Source: Trichopria drosophilae
Taxonomy: Eukaryota; Arthropoda; Insecta; Hymenoptera; Diapriidae
Assembly (NCBI GenBank): GCA_030407085.1
Contig: CM059584.1
Location: forward strand, 100,439,001-100,503,000
Direction: 5' to 3'
DNA length: 64,000 nucleotides
Shown here: in pieces, positions 36,008 to 48,629 of the stretch
Layout: each line of letters starts with the position of its first letter
Position numbering within the stretch: position 1 is the stretch's first letter
The notes under the pieces: generated by a model
What the model was told of the DNA's origin: nothing
The model's database searches: none
What the model saw: the letters and a program-made list of their open reading frames with translations, nothing else
Program-made: the position numbers and the translations under genes

Positions 36008-36349
36008 ATTGAACGTCGAGGAGAATACTGGCGTTCATGGGCATGGCGAGAGTGACATGGCGTGCGACGCATATGATGGTCGCGTTGTGATGTCCTCTAA
36101 GGACTTGCAGATGGGCTCCACTTCGGACCGGCGACGTTGCTGGTACGATGGTAAGATTATCCGGCGGTTGCTCGGGTCCATCCAAAGTCGCTTGGGACAA
36201 GGTCATGCCCCAGGCGAGAACCGGGGGTGGATTACCGCCCTCGGCGGCGCATTCTAGCGTCAGTTCCGATCCTTCCTTCACCGGAACGAACTGGTTTCCC
36301 GGATCCAATCGACGCCCGTCTATCAGCAAGTACGTCCCTCGTGGCGCCT
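36008..36349 (-). CDS. Internal exon encoding an immunoglobulin domain (Ig-superfamily cell-surface protein)
   Basis: The exon starts after TTCCGTTTCAG and ends before GTGAGTATTT, both good splice sites on the minus strand. It is 342 bp with two leading and one trailing base outside whole codons, so both boundaries are phase 1, the classical arrangement for a shuffled Ig-domain exon. The 113 complete codons give an Ig fold: ELTLEC (Cys33), Trp46 in PPPVLAWG, and Cys93 in ATIICVA, with spacing right for a C2-set-like domain. There are three N-glycosylation sequons (NLT, NAT, NAS). A GGNPPPVLAW turn is typical of nephrin/sidestep-like neural adhesion proteins, but I cannot name the gene. The exon is GC-rich against AT-rich flanks; no second exon of the gene was found in this window. 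Confidence 0.88.
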
Positions 36350-36649
36350 CTGAAACGGAAGTCGCCGGTTTTCAATTTCCTTTACGTTACATGCGACGAC
36401 GCGACGTTGCGAATTGGCCGATTTTTCCGCGAAACCCAAATTTGCCCTCGTTTTCAGACGTCTTGTCTGCTTACCAAATTTTCCGGTTTATTAAATAGAC
36501 AAGCATGCTACTATCATATGACATAAGCTAATCTTCTTTATATGGGTAAAATGCGTGTTCAAAAACAGATATATGGCATAATTTGCAGTGCAAATATATT
36601 CCATATCATCAATCATTAATATTTCATAAATACTTGACATTATTAACAT

Positions 36650-37620
36650 ATCATTATTAATCTTATTGTTTTCTGCGCAGTTTTTGGCCAACATTTCTAG
36701 CTGGTTTTCCTGTGGTAATGTAACGCCCATTTACCCAGAATCTAGCCATTTTTTATGGCCAAAAACTCTAAGAGATTATGCTCGATAGTTGACTGGTTTA
36801 TGTAGGGTTTCGCATTGTTGTTGTAGAAAACCGGGAAAAATTGGCCAGTTTTCAGACTGAAAATCTTGACTGAAATCTTTAAGCGTTTTAATTTTTTTTT
36901 TTTTCAATATTACGATGTTTTTGGACACGTTCACGACTTGTACATGGTTTCGAATTATCCATTATACAGGGTGATTCTCCATTGAATGACTTCCGGTTAA
37001 CAGTAGATTCTGTGATAAATTCTAAGAACGTTTTTCCTTTGAAAAAAATTTGTACGATTTATAGTTTTCAAATTATTTAGCATTAAAGTCAGCCAATAGG
37101 AACAGGAGTTGCTTGATTTTCGCGACGATTTCGATGTTCGCTGAATGCAATCTTCGCGACAATCAAGCAACTCCTGTTCCTATTGGCAGACTTTAATGCT
37201 AAATAATTTGAAAACTATACATCGCACAAATTTTTTTCAAAGGAAAAATGTTCTTAGAATATCACAGAATCTACTGTTAACCGGAAATCATTCAATGGAG
37301 AATCACCCTCTATATACAGAGGACCATTTGTTATAATATTCGCGATATATTTTTAATCCAAACTGTGTAGGTTATTATTGAGGTAAGATCGTTTTAATAT
37401 ATGCCCATTTCATTGCTAGTTTCTCGCCTTAAATATGATAAATCAAGACCATATTTTTCAGGCAGTTAAGCTGGGCAAAATTTAGATAGGTTGATGCTAG
37501 TCTGGTTTAAAATGGGCATTAACTGGCAATTTGTCAACCAATTTCTTGCCAGAAGTTAGGAAGCAAGTGTTGGGCAGTAAAATTGGCTGGTTTCTGGGTT
37601 GTGACCATAAAAACTGTTCA
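36650..37620. mobile_element. Probable older palindromic element hosting a younger MITE
   Basis: Sequence on the two sides of the hairpin at 36967-37310 is mutually inverted. On the left GTAACGCCCATTTACCCAGAATCTAGCC and CAGACTGAAAATCTTGACTGAAAT, and on the right (inverse) TTAATGCCCATTTTAAACCAGACTAGC and CTGCCTGAAAAATATGGTCTTGAT. Identity is modest, and outer ends could not be fixed. I infer a degraded fold-back element into which the MITE inserted. Confidence 0.4.
36967..37310. mobile_element. 344-bp near-perfect hairpin MITE, CAGGGTGATTCTCC ends, TA target
   Basis: The entire element is a snap-back. The left end CAGGGTGATTCTCCATTGAA pairs with the right end, and the arms remain almost identical to the centre (AATAGGAACAGGAGTTGCTTG and its inverse) with a loop of about 30 bases. 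Flanked by TATA-type sequence, consistent with a TA duplication and mariner-type ends. The high arm identity suggests recent amplification or palindromic gene conversion. No transposase. Confidence 0.82.
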
Positions 37621-37799
37621 GATTTTCTACTAGATGTGTATGTAACGAATTATATATCTAACTTTCAGGAGTATTTTTCTAAGAGTTGCATTAATTTTCA
37701 TGATCTTTTACTAGTTCAGGAAACGAACGAATTGACCCGGAACAAATCGCAACAAGACCGAATTTTATCTGATAATTACGAAACAAATTCGAGTTAAAA

Positions 37800-40727
37800 A
37801 ACATATCCAAAATTGCCAAAAATCGGAAAGAGTGAAAGCTGTTTTCTTTTTATAAAATAGTCCAAATTTTATTTTAAACTGGCTGTAACTTTTTAATGAC
37901 GCATCATAGCGCAAAATACGTGGGAGAAAAGTTATAGGAAATGAAAAAATCTATAAAAATGGTAAAAACGATATTTTCTCTATCTGTCGCCATTTTTCAG
38001 ATAATAGCTTGGAAATTTGCAACTTATTAAAATGTTGGTCAAAACAAGTCTTATTATTCTTTTTTTTTTGTACAGATAATCGTTGATCTAATTTGAGTTG
38101 AAAGATAAATTTTTGGTTCCAAGCCATACTCTTGACCGCATGCTTATATGATACAGACAAACACATTTTAAATACAGGAATGTTACGCCGGTGAATAACT
38201 GAAGCTTCGAGGATACTTGTAGGAAGAATCAGAGGATGGGCCTATACACAATGGAATATTAGTCTCATTTAACCGTAATTATTACTATTAAAATAAACAA
38301 CTATAATTAGGAAAGAAAAGAAAGAAGTGCGTTCCTTTTGAACTTACAGTTTTCAGTTTTAAATATTAAAAGTTATCGATTAAAAGGTTATGATACATGG
38401 GCCTAATATCGTTGCAGTCTATCGAAAATGCTATCAAGTTTTACTGATTACGCGACTAGACTGTTGGGAAATTGTATAATGTGGTATAAAATGCCTATTG
38501 ATTGATATTGATTAAGAACTAACCGAGAATTTTCGGAAATAAAATGAAGCATGAAAGAAATCAACATATGCGTTAAATAATTGAAAATTTACTTTGCAGA
38601 TTATGGTTGATCATTTTCATCAATGAATAAGGTGTTAAGTAATTCATGAAGAAAAGAAACTATTCGACTTATGCCCCACAAATGAAAACTCTATAGTTTC
38701 ATTTATTTTTAAATTTTTTATACACTGCACTGCGTAAACGTACTATGAGTAAATTATTAAAAAATGTTCTTTCTATTAGGTACTTTATAGAATAACCTTT
38801 AAACAGATTTATTTAAAATGTGAAAGAATTCTTCATAATATTTTTAATAATGTGTCATATATTTCCTCGTAAACATATAAAAATTTCATAAAATGTACTG
38901 AACTTAAAAAGGTCGAATTTAATACCACATACCAATAAAATACATAGTAATTTTAAAAAATAACGTATATCCGCTTTAAAAATCATAATTAATATCTAGA
39001 AAGAAATTGTATTTCCGATTCATGTAATATATATTATATAATATATATTATGTTACACAATAAAGGAATCGAATACTGGATATATTTTTATTTATTGAAA
39101 GTACACCTGGCGTATTTTTTTTTATTAATTTATTTTCAATATGGGAAAATTTAATTAAGCATTATTGGTAATTCAATCAGTAAAATATAATAAATGAAAA
39201 TTTCAAACAAATTTTAAAATATTTTCTAAACAAAATATTGTAAAATTATGAAGAATGCCATAATAAATGTAAAATTAAGCGTGGGCGTAATCTTACGAGA
39301 GAAATTACTTCAATTTGAAATATGAGAGATAAGAATATCAATTACGCCAACAGAAACTAACGGTTATTAACTTTTTTTAACGGTAATAAATGATTGCGCA
39401 ATATTATATTCTGAAATTAAAACATAATAAGTATTAATTACATACATAAAATAAAGAATGCTTCTTGTAATATCTTAAGATCCGCATTGCTTAGAACATA
39501 ATGACCAGAAAATGTGCAGAAACCAGCGCGTATTTTACTTGGAAATTATTTAATAAACACGCGTAAACTTTTTGAATGTAACAATCTACATAAAATTTCA
39601 TTAGTTTTCAAAACGTACAACTTAGTTAATACATCGTACAGATAAGTAAAAATGTTAAAACTTGAAAATTCATGTAAACTTATATAAATTTTGCAATTTA
39701 TACTTTTAATTCGCACATTTATAACGTTTGAACATATTCATATAAAGAAATGTCCATATTTTATAAAAAAATATGTACCTTATTATTATAACCGAAATTA
39801 AATTATACGTTCTTTTGGATGCAGCATATATGTTATAGAAAATTTACATTTTTATGTATAATTTCTTTGTTTAATATTCGAGCTTCAATATGTTTACAAC
39901 CCTAAACTTTACAAACTGCATTTAGTACCCCTGAACGCATTTTAGCCTAGGGAATAGCCCGGGGTTTCAAATGTTTCTGATAATGGATCAGATTTGAGAA
40001 ATTTGAAATTTGATGTAACGGTCCAAAATTCCAAAACACAACTGAAATAAACTTAAAGATTTTAAGTTATTGATTATATGTTAATATTCTAAGAGTATAT
40101 GTTAAAATAATCCGAAAATATATTACGGGTTAAATCCATACAAATAAAATGAAGACAAATATTATATCCACATTTCAATTTCAGTTCCAAATCTCGTGAA
40201 TGCAATATCGAAATGGCTTCTTTACACTATTCCTTACAACACGTTTCATGGATGAGCGAGGAAAAAGTCTTGTGGCTTTTAGTCCGATAAGCGAACGTCG
40301 ACGAAACGTTTTTAGCGTTTGCGTGCTGTAAGTACATTGTGGAGTGAAGAGTCGCACTTTGATACTACTCCACCAATCGATGTGGCCCTTCTACAATTTC
40401 TAATTGAATGTGTTCATAAAACCAGCTTCATTTCAGTACGTACGACAATAATACCACTTATATTAATTTAATTAAATAAAATCACTTACAATTTTCAAAA
40501 CCACATTTGTTTGCATAAACTTTACAAAAAAATGAATTTTAACTAAATACTTAATTCTCATAGTATTCTGAGGATAATAATATAAACGAAAAAATATTTT
40601 AAAAATATAAAACATCACTTTTTACTTCTGATAAACATTGGGTTATAAATGAGTATTTTCAATTGCTACTGGAGCAATAATTTCACTACTAATGCATACC
40701 TTAGACAATGGTTTCTTATATTTTAGG
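37800..40727. other. AT-rich stretch, nothing supportable
   Basis: Only an AT palindrome (about 39026-39055) and a slightly GC-richer patch at about 40190-40400 stand out. No exon, RNA gene or bounded element was recognised. Confidence 0.45.
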
Positions 40728-41240
40728 GGTCGCAGATGACAGATCCGATACATGATATTCGAAACTCAAAATGGCGGATGAATTTTGTAAAACCAACTAA
40801 ATTCTTTTAAAACTTACTCGTGGGTTTTCGAGGTCGCTGATTACGAATCTGATTTTCGAAATTCATAATGGAGGATCCAATATGGTGGACGAATTTTGTA
40901 AAACCAACTGGATTCTCTTAAAACTTACTACTTGGACGTTTTCGAGGTCGCTGATTACGAATCTAATATCTCATTTTCGACATTCAAAATGGAGAATATA
41001 AAATGGTAGACGAATTTTATAAAATCAACTGGATTCTCTTCAAACGTACTACTTGTGGGTTTTTGGACGTCGCTGATTACGAATCTGATATCTGATTTTC
41101 GAAATTCAAAATAGAGGATCCAATATGGTGGACGAATTTTATAAAACCAACTGGATTCTCTTGAAACTTACTGGTTCGGGGTCGCTGACTACGAATATGA
41201 AATCTGATTTCTATAATTCAAAATCGGCAGATCGATTCGG
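40728..41240 (+). repeat. Tandem array of about 118-bp ATGGCGG/GTCGCTGATTACGAAT modules
   Basis: Five consecutive units, the first and last partial, repeat the order GTCGCTGATTACGAATCTGA, ATTTTCGAAATTCAAAATGG, GGATCCAATATGGTGGACGA and CAACTGGATTCTCTT, then restart. The unit length is about 115-121 bp. All units are in one orientation, unlike the palindromic arrays at 2420-2940 and in the two piggyBac-like elements. No flanking TIR was seen. Confidence 0.8.
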
Positions 41241-43690
41241 ATTAATAGATTCGGAGTAAAAGTGATTTCATAACTTTAAAGTTCGGTGATATCTTTAACC
41301 AACAACAGCAATATTTTTATCTTTTTAAACAGAAATCAGCAATATCAGCAATAATATGAAAGACACTTTGGAATGAAAAATATTCATTAACGAATATTTT
41401 ATATTGATGGAAAACACTAAACCTAACGTAGTATAAATTTTAGTTCTTTTTAATAGTGATTAAAGTCTTCGTGTTGTAGAACTTTTATTGTCCATAGCGA
41501 AAGCAAGAAGTGAATTAGTGACGTGACAACCTCAAAATATTCTAAAGATTAATATAATAAAATAAATATAAAATAATTACTTTCATCTGAACAGGGCTGC
41601 AATCCGAGAGCCAAAATGTCATATTTTTTTAATTTTAATTTTAATCTGTAATTTTTATTTATAATCCCCTTTTTTCTTCCTTTTTGTGGTGACCTTTTTT
41701 AAACACTACTCATACAATATTATTCACAAGGGTCGAGAAATTCTATTAATTATTGAAACATAAACCTAAAATCCTTAAAAAAGTTGGATATACGTTACCA
41801 CCATTCGGACATCATTTACAAATATATTAGATTCACTACAATCATTTATTATAAACTAACGCATATACAGATACAAATATTTGGCAGTGTATTAGCAATT
41901 TTCATTAAATATCTTTATTCTTCGTTACTAAAGGTCGTTCCTCTATGTAGGATATAATTGAGTACCACATCGTTAAAAGCGGAAGGTCTCCAGATAGATG
42001 GGACTCGCGTGTAAAGAATTGAAAAAATTTGCATAGAAATGAACCATTTTAGGCGTACTTCGATAAATATTAGTCGAGCACGTAGATAATCTTACTAGAA
42101 AAAATAAGAAGTCATTCGTATCTACCGAAAGTCCACTAAGGATTTTAATATTGTACAACCTTGTATGTTTCAAATCAACATATCCATCTATAAATCCAGA
42201 TATAGAACATAACGACAACATTACATAATACTACATTCTATTAGAATTATTAAGTATAATATTATATACGAGAAATGCATTGAAATGCATTCGCTTTAAA
42301 AACAAGTTGAAAAGTACGAGTGATAGGATACATTGTGAATTAATGTAAAACATAAAATACTGTGAATTAGCAATAATCAAGTCTGCAGGTCTGTAAACTA
42401 ATTTGATACGGAAGTGCATAATCGAACTACATGCATTAGATGTACGTCAATAACAAACATGCGAATACATGGTGAAATATCATGACCATAGAGAAACCTG
42501 TATTTAACCTAAATAGGCAAACATGATCAAAGGCTAATGTATAATTAAATGAAATTCATTTCGCAATAGTACGTTCAAGATTTATATTACCACACTAAAA
42601 GAGACGTATCTTTTATTGTTGATCGACGACATAACTTCAGATAATTACTTTACGATAAAATACATAATAACAATTTACATTTTTACTGAATTTAATAGAA
42701 AATACGTGAATAAAATCATGCAATTATAGAATGTATACATATGGTTTATGGAATCAATGTAGGTGACTAAACGACATTGTTCGAAAATAGATACACAGAC
42801 GTAAAAATGTACGATTCTACCGAAGTTTATTTGAAACAACATTGACAGTTGAAACCGCTCGGAATCGAATTCGTTAATAGCTCAAAATCCCTGGAGGCCC
42901 AGAACGACCACCTGCTGAATGCAACTTTTAATACAGCGAACGGTATCTGGGCCTTTGCAATCATTCTCTTATATTCGTAATACCTTTTCGTTGTTTTGTA
43001 AACGAATGCTGCACACGAAAGGAAAAAAATTGTTTACCAGAATTTGATGCTTCGTTAAACTCTGTCCGATAAGTTTTCTGCATTTTAATTCCATGACCCG
43101 TAGGTAGGTTATTCAAGAAATTTGCATATATGCACATCATGTACTTCAAGTATGTTTAAATATTTTGTTGGAAATAAAATCAATAACGCGTGAAATATGT
43201 AATGTAAATACTAAAACAATAAATCATACAACATTTCTATGTACTATGGAATACGATGGGGAAGAAATTTAGCACTGAAATTAAAATGTTGAGATAAAAC
43301 TTGCTCGAATTATATTTGCACAGATTTAACCCTAAATAAACTGGTGATTATTTTAACAGAAGTATTTGCATATAATCTTATTATGTAATCAAATTATATT
43401 TTTATAACATACACTTCACTCAAAACTTAATATATAATTGTCGAACTGTTAAATAAATAAATAAAAAGTATTTCTTAGAATGGAAAAAAAAAAATAATTT
43501 CTTACCTATTTTATTACCTTTGCCCAATTTTCCACTTATGGAAAACATATATTTCACACGGTAATAATATCACCTTTTGTGTTCATCAAAAATGAAAGTT
43601 CTTTCCTACGACGTCTTATGTTCCAAGTATTACAATTAAACAAAAACGTAGATGTAATTGCGTAAACTTACATCGATAAACTATTTATGA
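41241..43690. other. AT-rich stretch with a small GC island at 42860-42960
   Basis: Mostly AT-rich. The patch 42860-42960 is GC-richer and contains CCACCTGCTG (E-box-like) and an inverted pair AGGCCCAGA / TCTGGGCCT. No coding frame. It may be a conserved regulatory element. Confidence 0.35.
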
Positions 43691-44075
43691 TCATATTTTG
43701 AGCAGAAATCGAGTCTTAAGATGTTGATAGGAGAGTTGCTGAATGGAACTTTTTGGTGTTTGGGGGTTTATTGTTTCATTATCAAAAACATCCTTAATTT
43801 CAGATTCGTAATTAACAACACCATAACACCTCGAGTAACAAGTTTCATCAAAATTCATTTTTTTTAAATTCATCAGCCCTATTGGATACGCTATTCTGAA
43901 TTTTCACATTTTTATTTCAAATTTGAAGCAAATCGAATAGTTTCTTTGAAAATTCTTCCGCCATATTAGATCCGCCATTTTAATTTTTTAATTCTGATTT
44001 CATATTCTTAATCATCGACCCAGAAAACCCCCGAGTAGCAAGTTTTTATGAAATCCATTCACTAGAATCTTTTGG
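43690..44075 (-). repeat. Degraded minus-strand array of the ATGGCGG module
   Basis: Motifs TCAGATTCGTAATTAAC, CCTCGAGTAACAAGTTTCATC, CCGCCATATTAGATCCGCCA and AACCCCCGAGTAGCAAGTTT are the inverse of the module found elsewhere. At least two units about 130-200 bp apart can be seen. No TIR. Confidence 0.6.
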
Positions 44076-47000
44076 GGCCCGAACATTTTTCATTGCTACT
44101 AATTAAGTGAGGTGGTTCTAAGGGTGGTTTTCACCTTTGTAATTCCTTATGGGCACCTAAAAAAAAATACGTATCTATTTTTTTTCGATGCAAAACAAGT
44201 ATGCAAAGTTTGATTAAGATCGGAGAAGGTAAGTTGACTAGGTTTACTTGTAAGTTATATTTAGAATTACAAGAATTTTTATTAGAATTTTATAAAGCGT
44301 CAATACATTATCTACTTTAAAGTTGGCTTATGTCATCAGGTCCTCTAAACTATTATCAATTTTGTTAAACAGTGTAATATTTTCACGATTAATATCGTTG
44401 CTAATATGTTATTATTAGATCTATACATAAGTAAATAAGCTAAATTAAACTAAACTAAATAAAATATAGAACATAATAAATATGACCTAGTATTCTAATA
44501 ACCACGGATACTCGTATGGAAGCTGAACACAAGGTATGTATAAAGACATAATACCAGTAAAATGATACCGAAGCAGGAACATGATGCTGAAACAGAAACG
44601 TTTAATAGGGAGTGAAGTGCATTCGCATACCGGAAAGGAGAAACGAAGAGGTAAATGAGGCCGTAGTAACTCTCCGTTGCGTACCGAAAATCCCCGAACA
44701 ATAAACTAGCGAAGCGGCTACATGGCCCATGAGATCGAGCAAGTTAACATTATAATCTATGTTGTACGAGATGAAAGTAAATTTCGAAAGGTTTCAAGGT
44801 AATTAATTTTTTGTTTATAGTTTAAAAGAATTACTTTTATTAAGTCAAGAAAAATTAACATTTCTATTATGCACTTTATATGCTTTTAATTCTATTTTAA
44901 GGAGAAATAGTGTTATCAAATAGCCAAATGAAGATAAAATTTAACAAAATAATTTACCACGCGGTCACAGTATTCATGGATGCAAATACAACTCGTGCAG
45001 CTGTGATTCTTTCATTAAGAGGACACTGGAAAAATTATGTATTTGACTTGGGCACCACAAAATAGATTTGCAAGGAAAGCGACAGCAATATTTATTAAAT
45101 TAGTTAAAATACCGAAGTAGTAGTTGTCCGGGGTCACATTGTATGTTTTTATGCTTGTAAAGGATTATATTGCGATAACATTGTATCTTCCTTCCCCACA
45201 CTGAAAAGCACATCACTACAAGTGATTCAGTTATCAAGAAAGTATAACCTAACCTATTTTAAATGACAAAATTTATTGAAACTTATTTTACTCCCAATTG
45301 CATTTTTTAAATTAAATCGTAATTTACAATCCATGTGTATTGAGTTCGAAGATGTGACAATTTAAGAATGCCATTTACAAGTACACCTGACATTTTCTGA
45401 ACTCAATCTTAATTTATTCGATTTAAACTGACAGTTTAAATAAGTAAAAGCACATTTAAATGCATTGATCTTTAGAATCAAATCATATCATAGCCCATTC
45501 GGGAAGGTCTAAAGTAGAACAATTAATACAATCTTCGAATTGGAATTGTCTAAATTTAATATTTGTTGCAATAATGATCACCAGTCACGTAAGATTTAAA
45601 TTCATAATTGTTGAAAGTACCACGTCATATAAGATTGGTATTTTTACCTACCATTAAAGTAGAAACTATTTATATCAATTAAATTATGTTTTAATACATA
45701 GGAATATATGATGGGGATAAAGAAAAAAATCTACTGCCCTATGTAAATATTATTTAGTAACCATTGTATGTTTCGTATTGTAAATATTTAATATGGAATA
45801 CCCAAAATTATATTTAAAAATGCCATTACGCATGATTTGCTTTTTTGTCAGCATATATAAATTGCTCACATGTAAATTCAACACAATCATTATTTATTTT
45901 ACAATTTAAAGTGAACACAATATGGACGTTGAGAGCTACTCTAGTTTTAAATAACGAGCAAACGACTTTGTCGATTCTCACGTTTTGCAAAAGTGCTCCG
46001 TTTGTAAGCAACTGCTGTGCTTAATTGCAAATCGATATCGACTACATATCTCTCGAGTACTACGAGGTCAGGCGTATCGTGCACTTAGGTAGATTGGGCT
46101 TGAGATGTCATAATTATCAATTCTACATGTCATCGATACAGAATTACATATCTAATCGTATAATTTAAAACTATTTCTGAGAGGTTAGCTTTAAAAGGCT
46201 CTGCTATGAAAGCTGTTATAATGCGAGAAATACTTCTTAAACTTCACTTTCTCGGTAATAAGAATTAAATATAAAAGTAGTTTTAAAAGTATGAGAATGA
46301 AGTTTGAAGATAGTACTTTAAAAATCTTTTCAGAGCGTAATTGCTAATGGAAGTGAAAAAATCATTGGGGTAAAAGTTACTGGGAATAGTCCACCTTCAT
46401 TACTTGTTGAATTATCAATTCATGAAAAAGCATAGGTACTATAGTTTGCAAATTGAAGAAGAACCGGATACATTTGAATCACTATATATTTATTCAAACT
46501 GCTCCATATTCGCTTATATTATATCTTAAAATCTTTTTTCGTTTAAACTAACGCATATTTACACCATTTTAGAAACTGTTCCCTATAGTCAATAAGATAT
46601 TTAAAGCGTAAGATATACAGAATAAAAGAAGTCCTCCAAAAATGGTAGTTTAAAAAAAATGTAAGTGAAAGAAATATTCACAATAAATGCATTATAAAGA
46701 GTAAAATAAAAACAGGCAAAACTGATCAAGAATTTGCGAATTGAGGGGAGATTTCTTTAAATTTCCCTTTGATCGGATCAAAATTATTATTTTTTGTTAA
46801 ATTTTCACTTTTTCTCCCTTGTGTTATATATCATTACAAATATTACACCTTTAAAAATGTAATGTATCTATATTAAAAAATTATCTAAATCATAAAAGTC
46901 ATAAACTACTAAAGCACTTGCATGAGGTGAGGTTAGTTTATCAAATTCGGAAATGGAACAAATTATTTTTTATGGCGGCATTCTCGTTTAACAGGTTGGA

Positions 47001-47848
47001 AAAATCGCTCGTTTTTTGGTGCATTTTTCGATTCCGCTTCGATCCAGTGTAAAGCGTCATGAATAGTCCGGGTATTGCTGATAAGCTGAAAATGTATTTT
47101 TTGTGTGAATTCTCAACTTGAAAAACTTTAAACGTGTTTTTCTCGAAAAATGTTTGCACTTACAAGTTGATTTCGCAGTTGATTTCTTAAAAAAATGCAG
47201 GGCGTGGCGACTTGAAAATTTTACACAATATTCATCATTATCATAGCTTTCGCCTCTTGCTAAAAAATGCTGATAACTTATTTCTAACCTATACTTTAGC
47301 ATGATTTATGCTGTAGAAAAAGTACCTTTCTTCTCCCTTTCACGAGAATTACCGAAATTTTGTTAATTTCTAAAAAAATTAAAAAGTTGAGATACCGGAG
47401 ATATGTTGGAGATAAATCTTTTTACATTTTCTTTTTTAGATCACCTAGAAGGGTGGAATCACCAAATAACGAATTTTTGCTCTATTAGATTATCCTTTAA
47501 AGGAGAAAAAACCTTTATTTGATTATATGCAGTAGTTTTCCAAATAAAAATTAAAATTATAAGGTCATTCTTTTTGGATGTACACATTAGAAGGTCTTCT
47601 TTAATTTTGTATTCATAATTCCTGTAGCGTAGTTTAAAAAATTATTTCTAACCGAGCTCGAGATAATACTTATGTATGCCGATGGCCCTTTTCCTAATAA
47701 TTAATAATAAACATAAAAATACCAAAATTAATGTTTGGATGAGGTATGTATGTTATTTTTATTACATAATACACAATGTATACACACGAATCTAACATTA
47801 ACCTTTTTAAGTACAAAATAAACGTTTGTAAGGAACACCTTGTATATG
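44076..47848. other. AT-rich stretch, nothing supportable
   Basis: A GC-richer patch lies near 44640-44750 and another near 45950-46100. Neither shows a domain or repeat. Short frames are chance. Confidence 0.45.
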
Positions 47849-47852
47849 TTAA

Positions 47853-48625
47853 CCCTTTCCGACACAGTGGCTATAATGTTAAGCACCGGAACCAACTTAA
47901 ATGTTTCAGTTTTCAAAGACAAAATATTGCATTTGTGACTATTATTGTTCTAAATACAATGTAAGTGGGGGAAACAGAAGTGCATAACATTGCATTTAAG
48001 TAAATATTAATTTAACATTATGATTTATAAACAAATAAACAACTAAAAATGGTCATTTTTGTAAAAAAAATGTAGTCGCTGACAAATGTTCTATTCGATC
48101 AAGATGAAACTGGGTACTCGGGGTTTTTTTTTAGGTTGCTGTTTACGAATCCGAACTCAGATTTTACAAATTCGATATGGCGCATACAATATGGCCGATT
48201 AAAAATGTAATAGTTATCAGATTATAGAAATTGAAATTACGGATTCAATATGGCCGACCTAAATATAAAAATTATTTGATCGAGATTAAACTGGGAACTA
48301 GAAGGTTTATGGAGTCGCTGATTACGAATTCAAACTCAGATTTTACAAATTCAATATGGCGGATATAATGTGGCCAATAAAAAATGTAAAAGTTACCTGA
48401 TTGAGATTACATTTTTAGTCGGCCATATCGCGATCCGACATACTAAATTTGTAAAATGTTAGTTCAGTTTCGTAACCAACGACCCTAAAACCCCACCAGT
48501 ACCCAATTTCATCTGGATCAAGTAAATTTTTTATATTTTGGTCGGACATCTTGGATCTACCATTTTGAATTTTAAAAATCTTATTTCAGATTCGTGATTA
48601 GCAGAAAAATGTTTGCTGAAAAGGG
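47853..48625. mobile_element. piggyBac-like non-autonomous element, TTAA target, with ATGGCGG modules
   Basis: The left end is TTAA followed by CCCTTTCCGACACAGTGG, close to the CCCTTTGCGGCACAGTGG end of the element at 2175-2973. The right end AAAAGGG is followed by TTGA, one mismatch from TTAA. The interior carries the module in plus orientation (three diverged units from about 48130) and then in minus orientation to about 48600, a palindromic array like that in the 2175 element. Confidence 0.72.
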
Positions 48626-48629
48626 TTGA

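Noticed and set aside
36009..36526. Plus-strand open frames over the Ig exon
   Set aside because: They are antisense shadows of the minus-strand Ig exon, which has splice sites, Cys/Trp/Cys spacing and symmetric phases.
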